Positions 49,966 through 57,012 are shown, numbered from the stretch's first letter. The stretch is DNA of 64,000 nt from an uncultured Prochlorococcus sp. (GCF_902536725.1 NZ_CACAYO010000001.1:87794-151793), one strand, 5' to 3'. Translations and numbers: made by a program. Notes: generated by a model not told the origin, from the sequence alone.

Positions 49966-50241
49966 ATTACTTTCAAATTTATTTTCATTCAATGTTCTTT
50001 TCGTTATTTCAACAAGCAAATTAGAAAAGTTAAATTTCTCAGTATTATTTTTATTCAAGAGCTCAGCTATTTTATAAATCTCATTAACTCTTTTAAAAAT
50101 ATTTTTATTTTCAGAGTATAACCTCCACTTTAATGCTTTATTTTCTGTAGTTTTGTAAAATTGTCTAATATTTCTGAGTCTATTCGATAAAAATTCAACT
50201 TCCATTAATAAGTTGTTAGTAAGTGATTGTGATTCCTTCAT
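49951..50241 (-). CDS. Small helical hypothetical protein downstream of the CRP-type regulator
   Basis: 96 residues from ATG at 50241 (MKESQSLTNN). A longer in-frame reading from 50301 would run into the regulator gene and adds a Leu tract, so the shorter start is preferred. The protein is helical and rich in Lys, Asn and Glu, without known motifs. It begins 4 bases after the regulator's stop, so the pair forms an operon. The 3' end overlaps ferritin by 15 bases, opposite strand. Confidence 0.68.
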   Translation of the reverse strand: MKESQSLTNNLLMEVEFLSNRLRNIRQFYKTTENKALKWRLYSENKNIFKRVNEIYKIAELLNKNNTEKFNFSNLLVEITKRTLNENKFESNLFFL

Positions 50242-50245
50242 ATTT

Positions 50246-50833
50246 TTATAGTGGAGATGTTTCAATAAAAGCAGGAGCAACACTGACTGTTTGGGTTCCA
50301 ATAGGAGCTATTAATAACTCAGATGATCTTAATTTAGAAATTAATCTTGTTGATGTTACTCGTGTTGAACCGATTAATTCACCAATCCTTTCATGAGTTA
50401 ACCTAAAAGGTAACTCACACCATTGACCACATCTTCTACCTAGACGATTTACTAGTATTGAAAACAACGCTTGTAATCGCTGCTCTGCATTTCCTAAGTG
50501 TCTAATTCTGAGGAGTTGCAAAGTCCATTCATTTACTGCATCGAAACCAATATTTTCATCAATATTTACATTGCTGTGAAAAGATAAATCTGTAAGTGCT
50601 TCAACACAGACTCCTTCGCTACATAAAAGATCTGTTCTTAATTGATCTCCAGATTGTAAAAATGCGAGTGTCATTCCTTCAGTTTCTTCACAAGGACAAT
50701 AAACTCTTGCAATTCCACTTTCTACTTCTAGGCATGTGCCTTTTGGTCTTGACGAAGGGTCTATTAAAACGGATTGCCCAGTTATTATCCTTACTGATTT
50801 TGAGGGGGTTTCTCCATAACTATGGAAATTCAT
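50246..50833 (-). CDS. CRP/FNR-family transcriptional regulator
   Basis: 195 residues: a short cupin-type sensor domain (1-100), a dimer helix and a winged helix at 145-168 (LTHERIGELIGSTRVTSTRL). The helix sequence is of the NtcA/CRP class, but the sensor is shorter than in NtcA (about 220) and lacks the cAMP-binding RS pair. Seven cysteines (34, 46, 48, 71, 76, 135, 139), including CPC at 46-48, suggest redox or metal sensing (inference). A Fur box lies 13 bases before the ATG, so the gene is probably iron-regulated. Confidence 0.85.
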   Translation of the reverse strand: MNFHSYGETPSKSVRIITGQSVLIDPSSRPKGTCLEVESGIARVYCPCEETEGMTLAFLQSGDQLRTDLLCSEGVCVEALTDLSFHSNVNIDENIGFDAVNEWTLQLLRIRHLGNAEQRLQALFSILVNRLGRRCGQWCELPFRLTHERIGELIGSTRVTSTRLISKLRSSELLIAPIGTQTVSVAPAFIETSPL

Positions 50834-50845
50834 TTATAAAAAGTT

Positions 50846-50864
50846 GATAATGAGAATTATTATC
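50846..50864 (-). promoter_or_regulatory. Near-consensus Fur box at the start of the CRP-type regulator gene
   Basis: GATAATGAGAATTATTATC matches the 19-base Fur consensus at 17 of 19 positions and is almost palindromic. It lies 13 bases before the regulator start on the minus strand, where bound Fur would block transcription. It is the best Fur match I saw in the window. Confidence 0.75.
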
Positions 50865-50890
50865 AATTATGCACTATAAATTTACTTATT

Positions 50891-50909
50891 GCAATAGATT
50901 CTCATTATC
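50891..50909. promoter_or_regulatory. Second Fur-like site in the divergent regulator / zinc-ribbon gene spacer
   Basis: Read on the minus strand it is GATAATGAGAATCTATTGC: the first 13 bases match the consensus at 12 positions and the rest is weak. It sits 27 bases from the stronger box and 74 bases before the divergent zinc-ribbon gene, so both genes could be controlled together. Confidence 0.45.
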
Positions 50910-50982
50910 ATAAAATTTCTGAAGTTTTTCTTTACATAGTATTTAGGAATATAATTCAGTTAAGATTGCTTAATTTTTGTAT

Positions 50983-51171
50983 ATGACCGTAAATAGAGTT
51001 TGTTTTAATTGTGGAAGTTCTTCATTTGTCTCAGACCGATCTTTAGGAGGTAAAATTGTATGTTCTAAATGTGGCTCTTCTTCATTTAAAAATAAATCCT
51101 CTTCATTTTTAAAAAGTAAAAAATTTGTATTTCTTGCTATTGCGATAGCTATTTTTATAATTGTTATTTAG
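50983..51171 (+). CDS. Zinc-ribbon membrane protein (62 residues)
   Basis: Starts at ATG 50983 (an in-frame TTG six bases earlier is possible). CxxC pairs (CFNCGSS and CSKCGSS) make a compact zinc ribbon, then a Ser/Lys linker and a C-terminal membrane helix of about 17 residues (FVFLAIAIAIFIIVI). The topology suggests a tail-anchored, cytoplasmic zinc ribbon. A TATAAT hexamer lies at 50950-50955. Overlaps the convergent ABC ATPase by 8 bases. Function unknown; shares a promoter region with Fur-like sites. Confidence 0.7.
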   Translation: MTVNRVCFNCGSSSFVSDRSLGGKIVCSKCGSSSFKNKSSSFLKSKKFVFLAIAIAIFIIVI

Positions 51172-51952
51172 GTAATCTCTTTATATTCCATAGTCCATTA
51201 TTATTAGTTACCTCAACTTGAATACCAAATAACTTATTAAGATTTTTACTATTTATAACTTTATTTTGATCTCCATCAGCGATTATTTTACCCTCTTTCA
51301 GCATTATGACCCTGTCATAAATTTTTGTTATCATTGAAATATCATGAGTGACGCATAAAATTTTAGTATTTAATTTTGATAATTCATTAACCTTATCAAT
51401 TACAAAAAACTTTGACTTATAATCTAAATTTGCAATTGGTTCATCTAAGATTAAGATTTGCGGTTTTTTAATTAATGCCCTTGCAATGAGAGAAATTTGT
51501 TTTTCTCCATCTGATAAATAAGAAAAATTCTTTTTAGATAAATTAGAAATATTCATTTTATCCATGATTTTTTCCACCTTATAAGAATCTCTTTCAGTTT
51601 TATTTTGTACATAACAATATCTTCCATATAGTCCACTTAAAATTAAATCAAAAACTTGTAAATTTGGATTTATCCTATTTTTTATATCATTATTTATAGT
51701 ACTTATTTTATTTCTTAGTTCCCATAAATTTATAAGTTCTTTGTCGAAAATCTTCAGTTTCGATTCATTACCTACTACTGGATATATGTTTCTATTAATT
51801 ATTTCAATTAAGGATGATTTACCTGAACCATTTGGTCCAATTAATATTACATTTTCTGAATACGCTATCTTTAAATTTAAATCTTTAATTACTCTAAAGC
51901 CATTTTTAAAACAATTTATATTTTTTGCGTCAAACCAAAATTTATTCAACAC
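51164..51952 (-). CDS. Orphan ABC ATPase (262 residues)
   Basis: Walker A GPNGSGKSS with Lys45, signature LSDGEKQ at 146-152 in place of LSGGQ, Walker B ILILDEP with Asp170 and Glu171, H-loop CVTHD. The family resembles ModF/YlmA-type or metal ABC ATPases. No permease or binding protein is adjacent. GTG start at 51952 immediately follows the stop of a 33-residue ORF. It is the last gene of a three-gene minus-strand operon headed by a Rieske oxygenase. Confidence 0.85.
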   Translation of the reverse strand: MLNKFWFDAKNINCFKNGFRVIKDLNLKIAYSENVILIGPNGSGKSSLIEIINRNIYPVVGNESKLKIFDKELINLWELRNKISTINNDIKNRINPNLQVFDLILSGLYGRYCYVQNKTERDSYKVEKIMDKMNISNLSKKNFSYLSDGEKQISLIARALIKKPQILILDEPIANLDYKSKFFVIDKVNELSKLNTKILCVTHDISMITKIYDRVIMLKEGKIIADGDQNKVINSKNLNKLFGIQVEVTNNNGLWNIKRLPK

Positions 51953-52054
51953 TTAAAACTTATTACTCCAAAATATAATCAATTGAATTGAGCTTAAAAT
52001 AAATATAAGAAGGTAAAGCCAATTCAACCATGAAGGTCTATTTACTTTCTTCAT
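51953..52054 (-). CDS. 33-residue membrane peptide between Rieske oxygenase and ABC ATPase genes
   Basis: ATG at 52054, TAA at 51955-51953: a 33-residue peptide with a charged start (MKKVNRPSW) followed by a single hydrophobic helix (WLYLLIFILSSIQLIIFW). It begins 3 bases after the Rieske stop and its stop is directly followed by the GTG of the ATPase. The exact fit in between, with no spare bases, is the main support for translation. Could act as a membrane adaptor for the ATPase or oxygenase (inference). Confidence 0.55.
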   Translation of the reverse strand: MKKVNRPSWLNWLYLLIFILSSIQLIIFWSNKF

Positions 52055-52057
52055 AAA

Positions 52058-53380
52058 TTATATTATTAACATAAAAAAAATAAGCGGGGCAGCAAATCTT
52101 ACAAATGTTTTTCTTATAATGTCTATATTATTAGAAATTTCTAATTTCTTTATCTCAGGAGGATATTTCAATATCACTTTGTCATATACATCAAGATTTC
52201 GGGCTTTGTTAATATTTTTCCATGGTTTATCTTTATCTTCAGATTTTTTGTACCACTTCCAAAAATAATTTATTATTCTGTCCTCTCCCAATAATTTAAT
52301 TTCATCCTTACTTATAAATCCCATATCGTGATTATATGTTTGTGTTTTTAAAATCATATAATCCTCATCGAATATTTTATAAAAAATCTTTCTTTGAGTC
52401 TCCTTAAATAATAAAAGGTTATTTAGTAGTTTATTTTGCAGAAATTTCCTATAGTGTCTCACTATTACTCTTGCTTTGTTGTTTCCTAGAGGAATATGAT
52501 CTAAAACTTGTAAATATCTTGATGAGGAAGGATCTCCTTTGTAAATTAATATCCTTCCTGGAGGTATGTATTTTATCCGAATAAATTCTTTTGTAGGATC
52601 ATTCTTGTAATAATAAATACTTTCAATGTATTTAGGATTGATATTAATTTTCTGGTTAAAACTAACTAGTACGTTTTTATTCACATCTTTATCAGGGATT
52701 GTATCGCCATGAACCCAAAAGATATGAAGGATATCTAGGTGATTTTCGATAATCCTTGACCAATCACATTTGAAGTCAACTAATACCTCCTCAAAGACAT
52801 AATCCTTATGAGAAAACCCATTTTCATATAATTCGTAGTTACTTATTGGTGTATCTTCACTTATATTATTTAAATCAGTCTCAGATTTTTTAGAAAAATG
52901 TACAAAAATATATCCATTTTTTTCTGAAGTTTTATATTGTGATAAATGAATTCTTTTGGCGTAGTTATCGTAGTTATTATCAACTATATGGCGACATGTT
53001 ATTCTGTCGAGATTTTGGCAACTTCCTCCTGATGAAAACTTAGCTCCATGATATGGGCATGTTAATACTCCATCTGATAATGTCCCTCCCAAAAAGGATG
53101 CCCCTCTGTGTGGACAAATATTTTTAATACACCTAACGTTTTGAATTTCATCTCTATAAAGGATAAGAGGCTCATCATAGAGTGAAAAATAATATAGCTT
53201 ATTTCTTTTTAGTTCTTCAGAGGGACAAATTGCATACCAACCAAATAAACCTATATTTAATTCTTTTTGATTTTCTCTAATATCAAACGAGTCAATTTTT
53301 ACTACCGTTCCTTTTTTAAATGGCTTAAGAACGGTATTAAAGTCTTTTGATTTAAAAAAATTAATTTGTCTGTTTTCCAT
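52058..53380 (-). CDS. Rieske-type oxygenase, PAO/chlorophyllide a oxygenase family
   Basis: 440 residues. Rieske 2Fe-2S ligands Cys89/His91 and Cys108/His111 (CPHRG ... CPYHG), and the mononuclear iron motif N-x2-D-x2-H-x4-H at Asn213, Asp216, His219, His224. A C-terminal hydrophobic segment (FAAPLIFFMLII) suggests membrane attachment, as in the plant family that includes pheophorbide a oxygenase, chlorophyllide a oxygenase and TIC55. Prochlorococcus needs an oxygenase to make chlorophyll b, so that is a candidate role, but a direct assignment is not possible from sequence alone. Confidence 0.85.
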   Translation of the reverse strand: MENRQINFFKSKDFNTVLKPFKKGTVVKIDSFDIRENQKELNIGLFGWYAICPSEELKRNKLYYFSLYDEPLILYRDEIQNVRCIKNICPHRGASFLGGTLSDGVLTCPYHGAKFSSGGSCQNLDRITCRHIVDNNYDNYAKRIHLSQYKTSEKNGYIFVHFSKKSETDLNNISEDTPISNYELYENGFSHKDYVFEEVLVDFKCDWSRIIENHLDILHIFWVHGDTIPDKDVNKNVLVSFNQKININPKYIESIYYYKNDPTKEFIRIKYIPPGRILIYKGDPSSSRYLQVLDHIPLGNNKARVIVRHYRKFLQNKLLNNLLLFKETQRKIFYKIFDEDYMILKTQTYNHDMGFISKDEIKLLGEDRIINYFWKWYKKSEDKDKPWKNINKARNLDVYDKVILKYPPEIKKLEISNNIDIIRKTFVRFAAPLIFFMLII

Positions 53381-53539
53381 AAATTAATTTCTTTTTTTTA
53401 AATGACTGTTTATCTTTCGGAACTATAACCCAAGTAAATAATCAATTTCTTATAAAAAGAAAATTCTCTATTATTTGTAGCAATAATTATGTAGTTATCG
53501 AAAAATACTGAGTCTCTGTCGTATCTATGTATCTTTATT

Positions 53540-53734
53540 TCATGTTTTTTGTATCTTTTGTGATTCTTTCAAATTTTTTATGTAATCAATAGCATCATCA
53601 ATATTTTTGTGGAAATTACATTGACCCAAATAACAACCTATAAATCTTAAAAATTTTCTCTTGCCACCACTAATTTCATATCTATGTATTGTTCCGCCAT
53701 CTATAGGAGCATAAATAAGTTCTGGTAATGCCAT
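53540..53734 (-). CDS. Small hypothetical protein
   Basis: 64 residues starting at ATG 53734. Contains GGTIHRYEISGGKRKFLRFIGCYLGQCNF-like beta-strand pattern with two cysteines (residues 34, 39) and a Lys-rich helical end. No family recognised. Standing alone in a spacer-rich part; it is upstream (on the minus strand) of the Rieske gene by 159 bases that hold nothing I recognise. Confidence 0.55.
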   Translation of the reverse strand: MALPELIYAPIDGGTIHRYEISGGKRKFLRFIGCYLGQCNFHKNIDDAIDYIKNLKESQKIQKT

Positions 53735-53900
53735 ATTAATTTTGTATTTAATACTTAATTAAACAATAATTCATGTTCAAATACATTTCCATAGCTCAAT
53801 CTATATATTTAATAATTAATTTTATTATTTTTGCATAATTATTCATTGAATAACCATGTATTATTTGTTATCTATAAATTATTGATATGGATTTTTTATT

Positions 53901-53996
53901 ATGCCAAAAGCATTTAGGCGTTTTTTAAAAAAACTACCAAAAAAAATTCAAACTATAAAATACTCATTTAGAGAGTTTTTATCCTCAAAAGTATGA
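53901..53996 (+). CDS. Possible 31-residue basic peptide
   Basis: An ATG-initiated reading of 31 codons (MPKAFRRFLKKLPKKI...) with ten Lys/Arg among 31 residues. It lies in a 367-base gap (53735-54101) that otherwise holds nothing I recognise. No ribosome-binding site is visible, which is common here and so not decisive. Very uncertain. Confidence 0.25.
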   Translation: MPKAFRRFLKKLPKKIQTIKYSFREFLSSKV

Positions 53997-54101
53997 AATA
54001 GCAAATATGGTTAATGATTTTTTAATTTCTATATTTTTAATAAAACATAATCGGCAGGGTTAAATTCTAAACTATATTGAATTTGTAATTTATTAAATAT
54101 T

Positions 54102-54443
54102 ATGGTTATAAGAGTTTTTGCGATATTCACTTTAACTTTTCTTTTTCTATTTAGTACTCCAGTTTACTCATTAGATACTTCTTCTAAAACTCTTGAAAAG
54201 TATACTAAAAAGATTTCTAATAAGTTCACTAGAACTTACTGCAACACTACCAAATTCGGTATTTCTTATGAAGGAGCTTTGGCTTTCGCAATTGGAGAGA
54301 CTAATAAGGAATTTAAAAATAATAAACTCAATAAGTTGATAGATTATTCTTCTCTAAAAAATTCTATAGTTAATGATTTAGAAAATAATTGCCAGGTTTA
54401 TGATTTTGAAATTTCTAATTTAGAAAATTTAAATTTTAACTAG
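54102..54443 (+). CDS. Exported hypothetical protein
   Basis: 113 residues with a clear signal peptide (hydrophobic residues 5-20, cleavage near PVYS-L, about residue 23). The mature part is charged, with two cysteines (near 46 and 95), and ends in a short Asn-rich tail. No family recognised. It resembles small exported proteins of picocyanobacteria. Confidence 0.65.
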   Translation: MVIRVFAIFTLTFLFLFSTPVYSLDTSSKTLEKYTKKISNKFTRTYCNTTKFGISYEGALAFAIGETNKEFKNNKLNKLIDYSSLKNSIVNDLENNCQVYDFEISNLENLNFN

Positions 54444-54461
54444 AAAAATGTTTCTAAAATT

Positions 54462-54644
54462 TTATTTTTTACCAATCCAATCATTAGGTTTCTCCATCAT
54501 CCATTCAAAAACCCCCTTTGCATCAAGGTTTTTAGATGCATAAACAAATAAAATTGGAAATATTAAAATTACTGTGCCAATAACTACTAACTCTATTTTA
54601 CCGATCCCCATTTCAGTTACTGTTAAGGCAAAATAATTCATCAT
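54462..54644 (-). CDS. Small single-span membrane protein
   Basis: 60 residues. One membrane helix at about 17-35 (IELVVIGTVILIFPILFVYA), followed by a charged C terminus with EWMMEKPNDWIGKK. Start at either of two consecutive ATG codons. No known family; the size and topology resemble small photosystem- or thylakoid-associated proteins (inference). Confidence 0.6.
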   Translation of the reverse strand: MMNYFALTVTEMGIGKIELVVIGTVILIFPILFVYASKNLDAKGVFEWMMEKPNDWIGKK

Positions 54645-54694
54645 TATCGTTATTTTATTGAAATTTGTATCTACATAATTTACAAAAAATTTTT

Positions 54695-54746
54695 AAATAT
54701 TTCACTTCTTTATAAAAATAACTTAATTGTTTATAGTGAAATATTT
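54695..54746. repeat. Perfect 12-base inverted repeat with 28-base loop
   Basis: AAATATTTCACT (54695-54706) and AGTGAAATATTT (54735-54746) are exact reverse complements. They lie in the spacer between two small genes transcribed away from it. It may fold as an RNA stem-loop or serve as a protein-binding site; there is no T-tract directly after it, so a terminator is not supported. Confidence 0.6.
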
Positions 54747-54815
54747 GTATAAAGTACCTATTTTATTGAGTCAGACTTTTTAATAATTTTAATAATATGC
54801 TTCTGTTAGATGGTT

Positions 54816-54959
54816 ATGAATCATGGAATTATTATTTTTACACCTTTTTTTGCGGTATTGATTGGATTTATATTTTTTGCAATTTTAAAAAAAAGAAAAA
54901 GATCAGCAAAAAGTATTTATAAATTAATAGATGATTTAGAAAAAAAATACATATATTAA
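54816..54959 (+). CDS. 47-residue single-span membrane protein
   Basis: ATG at 54816 (or in frame at 54810, adding two residues). A membrane helix (IIIFTPFFAVLIGFIFFAIL) is followed by a strongly basic KKRKRSAK cluster and an amphipathic helix (IYKLIDDLEKKYIY). Positive-inside rule puts the C terminus in the cytoplasm. A good small-gene candidate by composition; not matched to a family. Confidence 0.55.
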   Translation: MNHGIIIFTPFFAVLIGFIFFAILKKRKRSAKSIYKLIDDLEKKYIY

Positions 54960-54981
54960 TATTTTTTGTAAGAAAAAAAGA

Positions 54982-55278
54982 TCAATCAAATTCTATACCA
55001 ACTTCTTCTTTTAAATCTCTCTCCAAATCTGGTAGATGGGGTTCAACCCAATGATCTTTGTTATCAATACCAGCTGCATTTACATAATTCATAATGTGTT
55101 GATCCACTTGCTTGTAAAGATCATGTAAATTTAAATCCATACGAATATCATGTGCTATTTCAGAGACTTGTTGTTCTGTTAGACAATGATGTGGATGAAG
55201 TAAATCACAACATGGAATTCTCTTCTCAATCAATTCATTTAGATTGATCTTTATTTCGTAATCTTGATGAACAGTCAT
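54982..55278 (-). CDS. Conserved hypothetical protein with Cys/His-rich loop
   Basis: 98 residues, acidic. The segment CCDLLHPHHC (about residues 23-32) contains three cysteines and two or more histidines, a possible metal site, followed by helices with conserved His (HDLYKQVDQHI). No signal peptide. Family unknown to me. Confidence 0.65.
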   Translation of the reverse strand: MTVHQDYEIKINLNELIEKRIPCCDLLHPHHCLTEQQVSEIAHDIRMDLNLHDLYKQVDQHIMNYVNAAGIDNKDHWVEPHLPDLERDLKEEVGIEFD

Positions 55279-55371
55279 TGGTTTTATAACTTTATTTTTA
55301 TTTTAATTATGTTTAGGGTTTTGTATATCTTTAGTCAAGAAATAAAGTTCTTTAGTGCCGATGCAGTTATT

Positions 55372-55527
55372 TTAGATAAATAGATCTTCCAAATCTTTAT
55401 ACAAATCATCAATCTCTTTTTGGTTTTCTGTAGTGTTGTGGTGATCTATAGCAAGTTCTTTCTTTGAGTTATAGAAAAGATATCCAAGTGCTCCTAGAAG
55501 TAAGGTGGTTGGTAAAATCATTAGCAT
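55372..55527 (-). CDS. 51-residue membrane protein with acidic tail
   Basis: ATG at 55527, TAA at 55374-55372. Residues 1-19 form a short membrane helix (MLMILPTTLLLGALGYLFY); the rest is hydrophilic and acidic (NSKKELAIDHHNTTENQKEI then DDLYKDLEDLF). Divergent from the RHH-like gene with a 70-base spacer, so the two may share a regulatory region. Small-gene status is an inference from length, composition and clean frame. Confidence 0.55.
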   Translation of the reverse strand: MLMILPTTLLLGALGYLFYNSKKELAIDHHNTTENQKEIDDLYKDLEDLFI

Positions 55528-55537
55528 TTAATTGACT

Positions 55538-55578
55538 TATAATGAATATAGTGCAACACTTATGACAGTCAAGTGCTG
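55538..55578. promoter_or_regulatory. Promoter and operator-like inverted repeat upstream of the RHH-like gene
   Basis: TATAAT at 55538-55543 is a perfect -10 box. Just downstream, CAACACTT (55554-55561) and AAGTGCTG (55571-55578) form an inverted repeat (7 of 8 positions) with a 9-base spacer, placed where a bound repressor would block start of transcription. Very similar half-sites recur after the gene, see 55987-56016. Confidence 0.5.
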
Positions 55579-55597
55579 AACTTTAATAATTTTTTAA

Positions 55598-55996
55598 ATG
55601 CCTACCAAGAAAAAAAGAGTTGGTTTTATTCCTAGAGACGAAGTTATGAGAATAATTGATAAGTTGAGCATAGAGAATAATTTAAGTAATTCTAAAATAA
55701 TAAGTATTTTGGTAGAAGAGGCACTTTCTATAAGAGGTATATTTAATAAAAAAAATGGTAAAGCAATTCAATCTTATCAACTAAATAATCAATATGAAGA
55801 AGATTTAACTGAATATTCTGGTGACTTTATAGATAGTGCAAAACACTCAATTGATAATAACTTAGAAGATAATTTAATTCCTAAAAAATCAACCCATTTA
55901 AATGTGAAGAATCAGGAGGCTTTTGACTTGCAAACTTATAAAAAGTTTTTATCATTCCTTAAATTTCAGGAAATGATGGAGAAATATAACACTTAA
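55598..55996 (+). CDS. Ribbon-helix-helix-like DNA-binding protein
   Basis: 132 residues. The first 50 fit a ribbon-helix-helix pattern: beta strand KKRVGFIPRDEV, helix MRIIDKLSIENN, turn LSNSK, helix IISILVEEALSIRG. The remaining 80 residues are low-complexity and acidic, then helical (TYKKFLSFLKFQEMMEKY), perhaps for oligomerisation. Repeated half-sites on both sides suggest autoregulation (inference). Fold assignment is by pattern. Confidence 0.6.
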   Translation: MPTKKKRVGFIPRDEVMRIIDKLSIENNLSNSKIISILVEEALSIRGIFNKKNGKAIQSYQLNNQYEEDLTEYSGDFIDSAKHSIDNNLEDNLIPKKSTHLNVKNQEAFDLQTYKKFLSFLKFQEMMEKYNT

Positions 55997-56016
55997 TAAA
56001 GTGTTGCTAAGTGATG
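55987..56016. repeat. Cluster of AAGTGNTG half-sites overlapping the RHH gene stop
   Basis: TAACACTT (55987-55994), AAGTGTTG (55999-56006) and AAGTGATG (56009-56016). The last two are direct repeats exactly 10 bases apart, one helical turn; AAGTGTTG is the exact reverse complement of CAACACTT at 55554. The cluster also lies 54 bases before the next gene's start, so it could control that gene. A hairpin AACACTT-AATA-AAGTGTT is possible too. Confidence 0.5.
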
Positions 56017-56069
56017 CACTGTGCGTTAAATTAAATTTGTATTTATAGGAGATTCGCGTATTAAAATTA

Positions 56070-56438
56070 TTGTTCACCATCTCAAAAACCGAAATTCAAT
56101 TAATCGATAAAATATTTATTCCTATGAATTCATCTCTTCCAGGTCTTTCTGTAAATCTACTCCCTCCAGACAAGTTATATTGTAATTTTAGTTATTGGAG
56201 CTCTTTGTTCTCTCAGGATATGCAAATTTTATGGGATAGAGCGCATGGGCTCCCTCTAGAAAAACTGCCAAAAGGAGTTTCTGATATGATTTTTCCGTAT
56301 TTATTGCTTGCACTCTCAGACTATAAGACTTCGCAAATAAATAAAATGGATGGAATAGGATTAGACAATCTATTAAGCCTATGGTTTGATAAGTACTTAT
56401 TAAATAAAAATGGTTACTTCGAGCTAATTAAAAAATAA
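56070..56438 (+). CDS. Hypothetical protein downstream of the RHH-like gene
   Basis: 122 residues from a TTG; ATG at 56124 is a later alternative, and the AGGAG at 56047-56051 is rather far. The sequence has aromatic patches (NFSYWSSLFSQDMQILWDRA) and helical segments but no toxin or enzyme motif I recognise. It probably belongs to the same transcription unit as the RHH-like gene or is driven from the half-site cluster between them. Confidence 0.55.
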   Translation: MFTISKTEIQLIDKIFIPMNSSLPGLSVNLLPPDKLYCNFSYWSSLFSQDMQILWDRAHGLPLEKLPKGVSDMIFPYLLLALSDYKTSQINKMDGIGLDNLLSLWFDKYLLNKNGYFELIKK

Positions 56439-56833
56439 TATTTAAAATTAGCTATTGGTATAAAATTTGATTGCTGAAAAAAATTTATAAAGTTAAAAAA
56501 TTTTTAAGTGATTCTCTCCTAATTGGCACATCAATACTCTTGCAAAATATAAAAAGTCTTGATTATGCATTCTTTAAATTTCTTTTTAGCAAATATTTGT
56601 ATTAACGTTTTGATAATGCAAATCAAGAGTAATATAAAATTAAGAATAGCAAGATAAATGAAATATAATTCAAAAACCCTAAGCTTGATATTAAATCTGT
56701 TATTTTGCTTGTTTATATTTATTATTTAATTTTTTAGTCTTTATTAATTTACAAAAATTTCAAAAATTAATATTCAAATTTGGTTGACTTTTATTATTAA
56801 TGAGATGATAATACCAAAAATAAATTTTTAATT
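56439..56833. other. 395-base noncoding-looking stretch with an imperfect inverted repeat
   Basis: No convincing gene. CTTGATTATGCATT (56558-56571) and AATGCAAATCAAG (56615-56627) are reverse complements except for a one-base bulge, enclosing a 43-base loop; an outer ACTCTTG (56536-56542) also pairs with CAAGAGT (56624-56630). A hydrophobic 23-codon reading (56658-56729) is present but not supported otherwise. An RNA structure or small RNA is possible. Confidence 0.4.
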
Positions 56834-57007
56834 GTGAATCTTCTTTCAGATACTTTTGATGATTTTGTTGATGATCTACTTTCATCCGATTTTAATTTGT
56901 TAAAAGGGGAACTTGATTTTCTTCTTATGCAACATTTATTTAATTCTATAGATTTAAAGCTTATAAATAAAAATGAAACTATAGATGAAGAATCATTGGC
57001 TGCTTAA
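56834..57007 (+). CDS. 57-residue acidic hypothetical protein
   Basis: GTG at 56834 opens a clean frame of 57 codons to TAA at 57007. The peptide is acidic and amphipathic (DTFDDFVDDLLSSDF, LLKGELDFLLMQHLF) and ends IDEESLAA. It looks like a small helical protein; composition differs from random AT-rich translation because of the regular Asp/Leu pattern. No family recognised. Confidence 0.45.
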   Translation: MNLLSDTFDDFVDDLLSSDFNLLKGELDFLLMQHLFNSIDLKLINKNETIDEESLAA

Positions 57008-57012
57008 TTTTT

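Noticed and set aside
49951..50301. Longer 116-residue form of the small protein after the CRP-type regulator
   Set aside because: The extra 20 residues are the regulator's coding sequence read in another frame; ATG at 50241 starts 4 bases after the regulator's stop.
55598..56438. Type II toxin-antitoxin module
   Set aside because: The first gene is RHH-like as in many antitoxins, but it is too long, the spacing is 73 bases rather than overlapping, and the downstream protein shows no known toxin motif.
56658..56729. 23-codon hydrophobic ORF
   Set aside because: Too short and of the composition expected by chance in AT-rich DNA; no neighbour or motif supports it.
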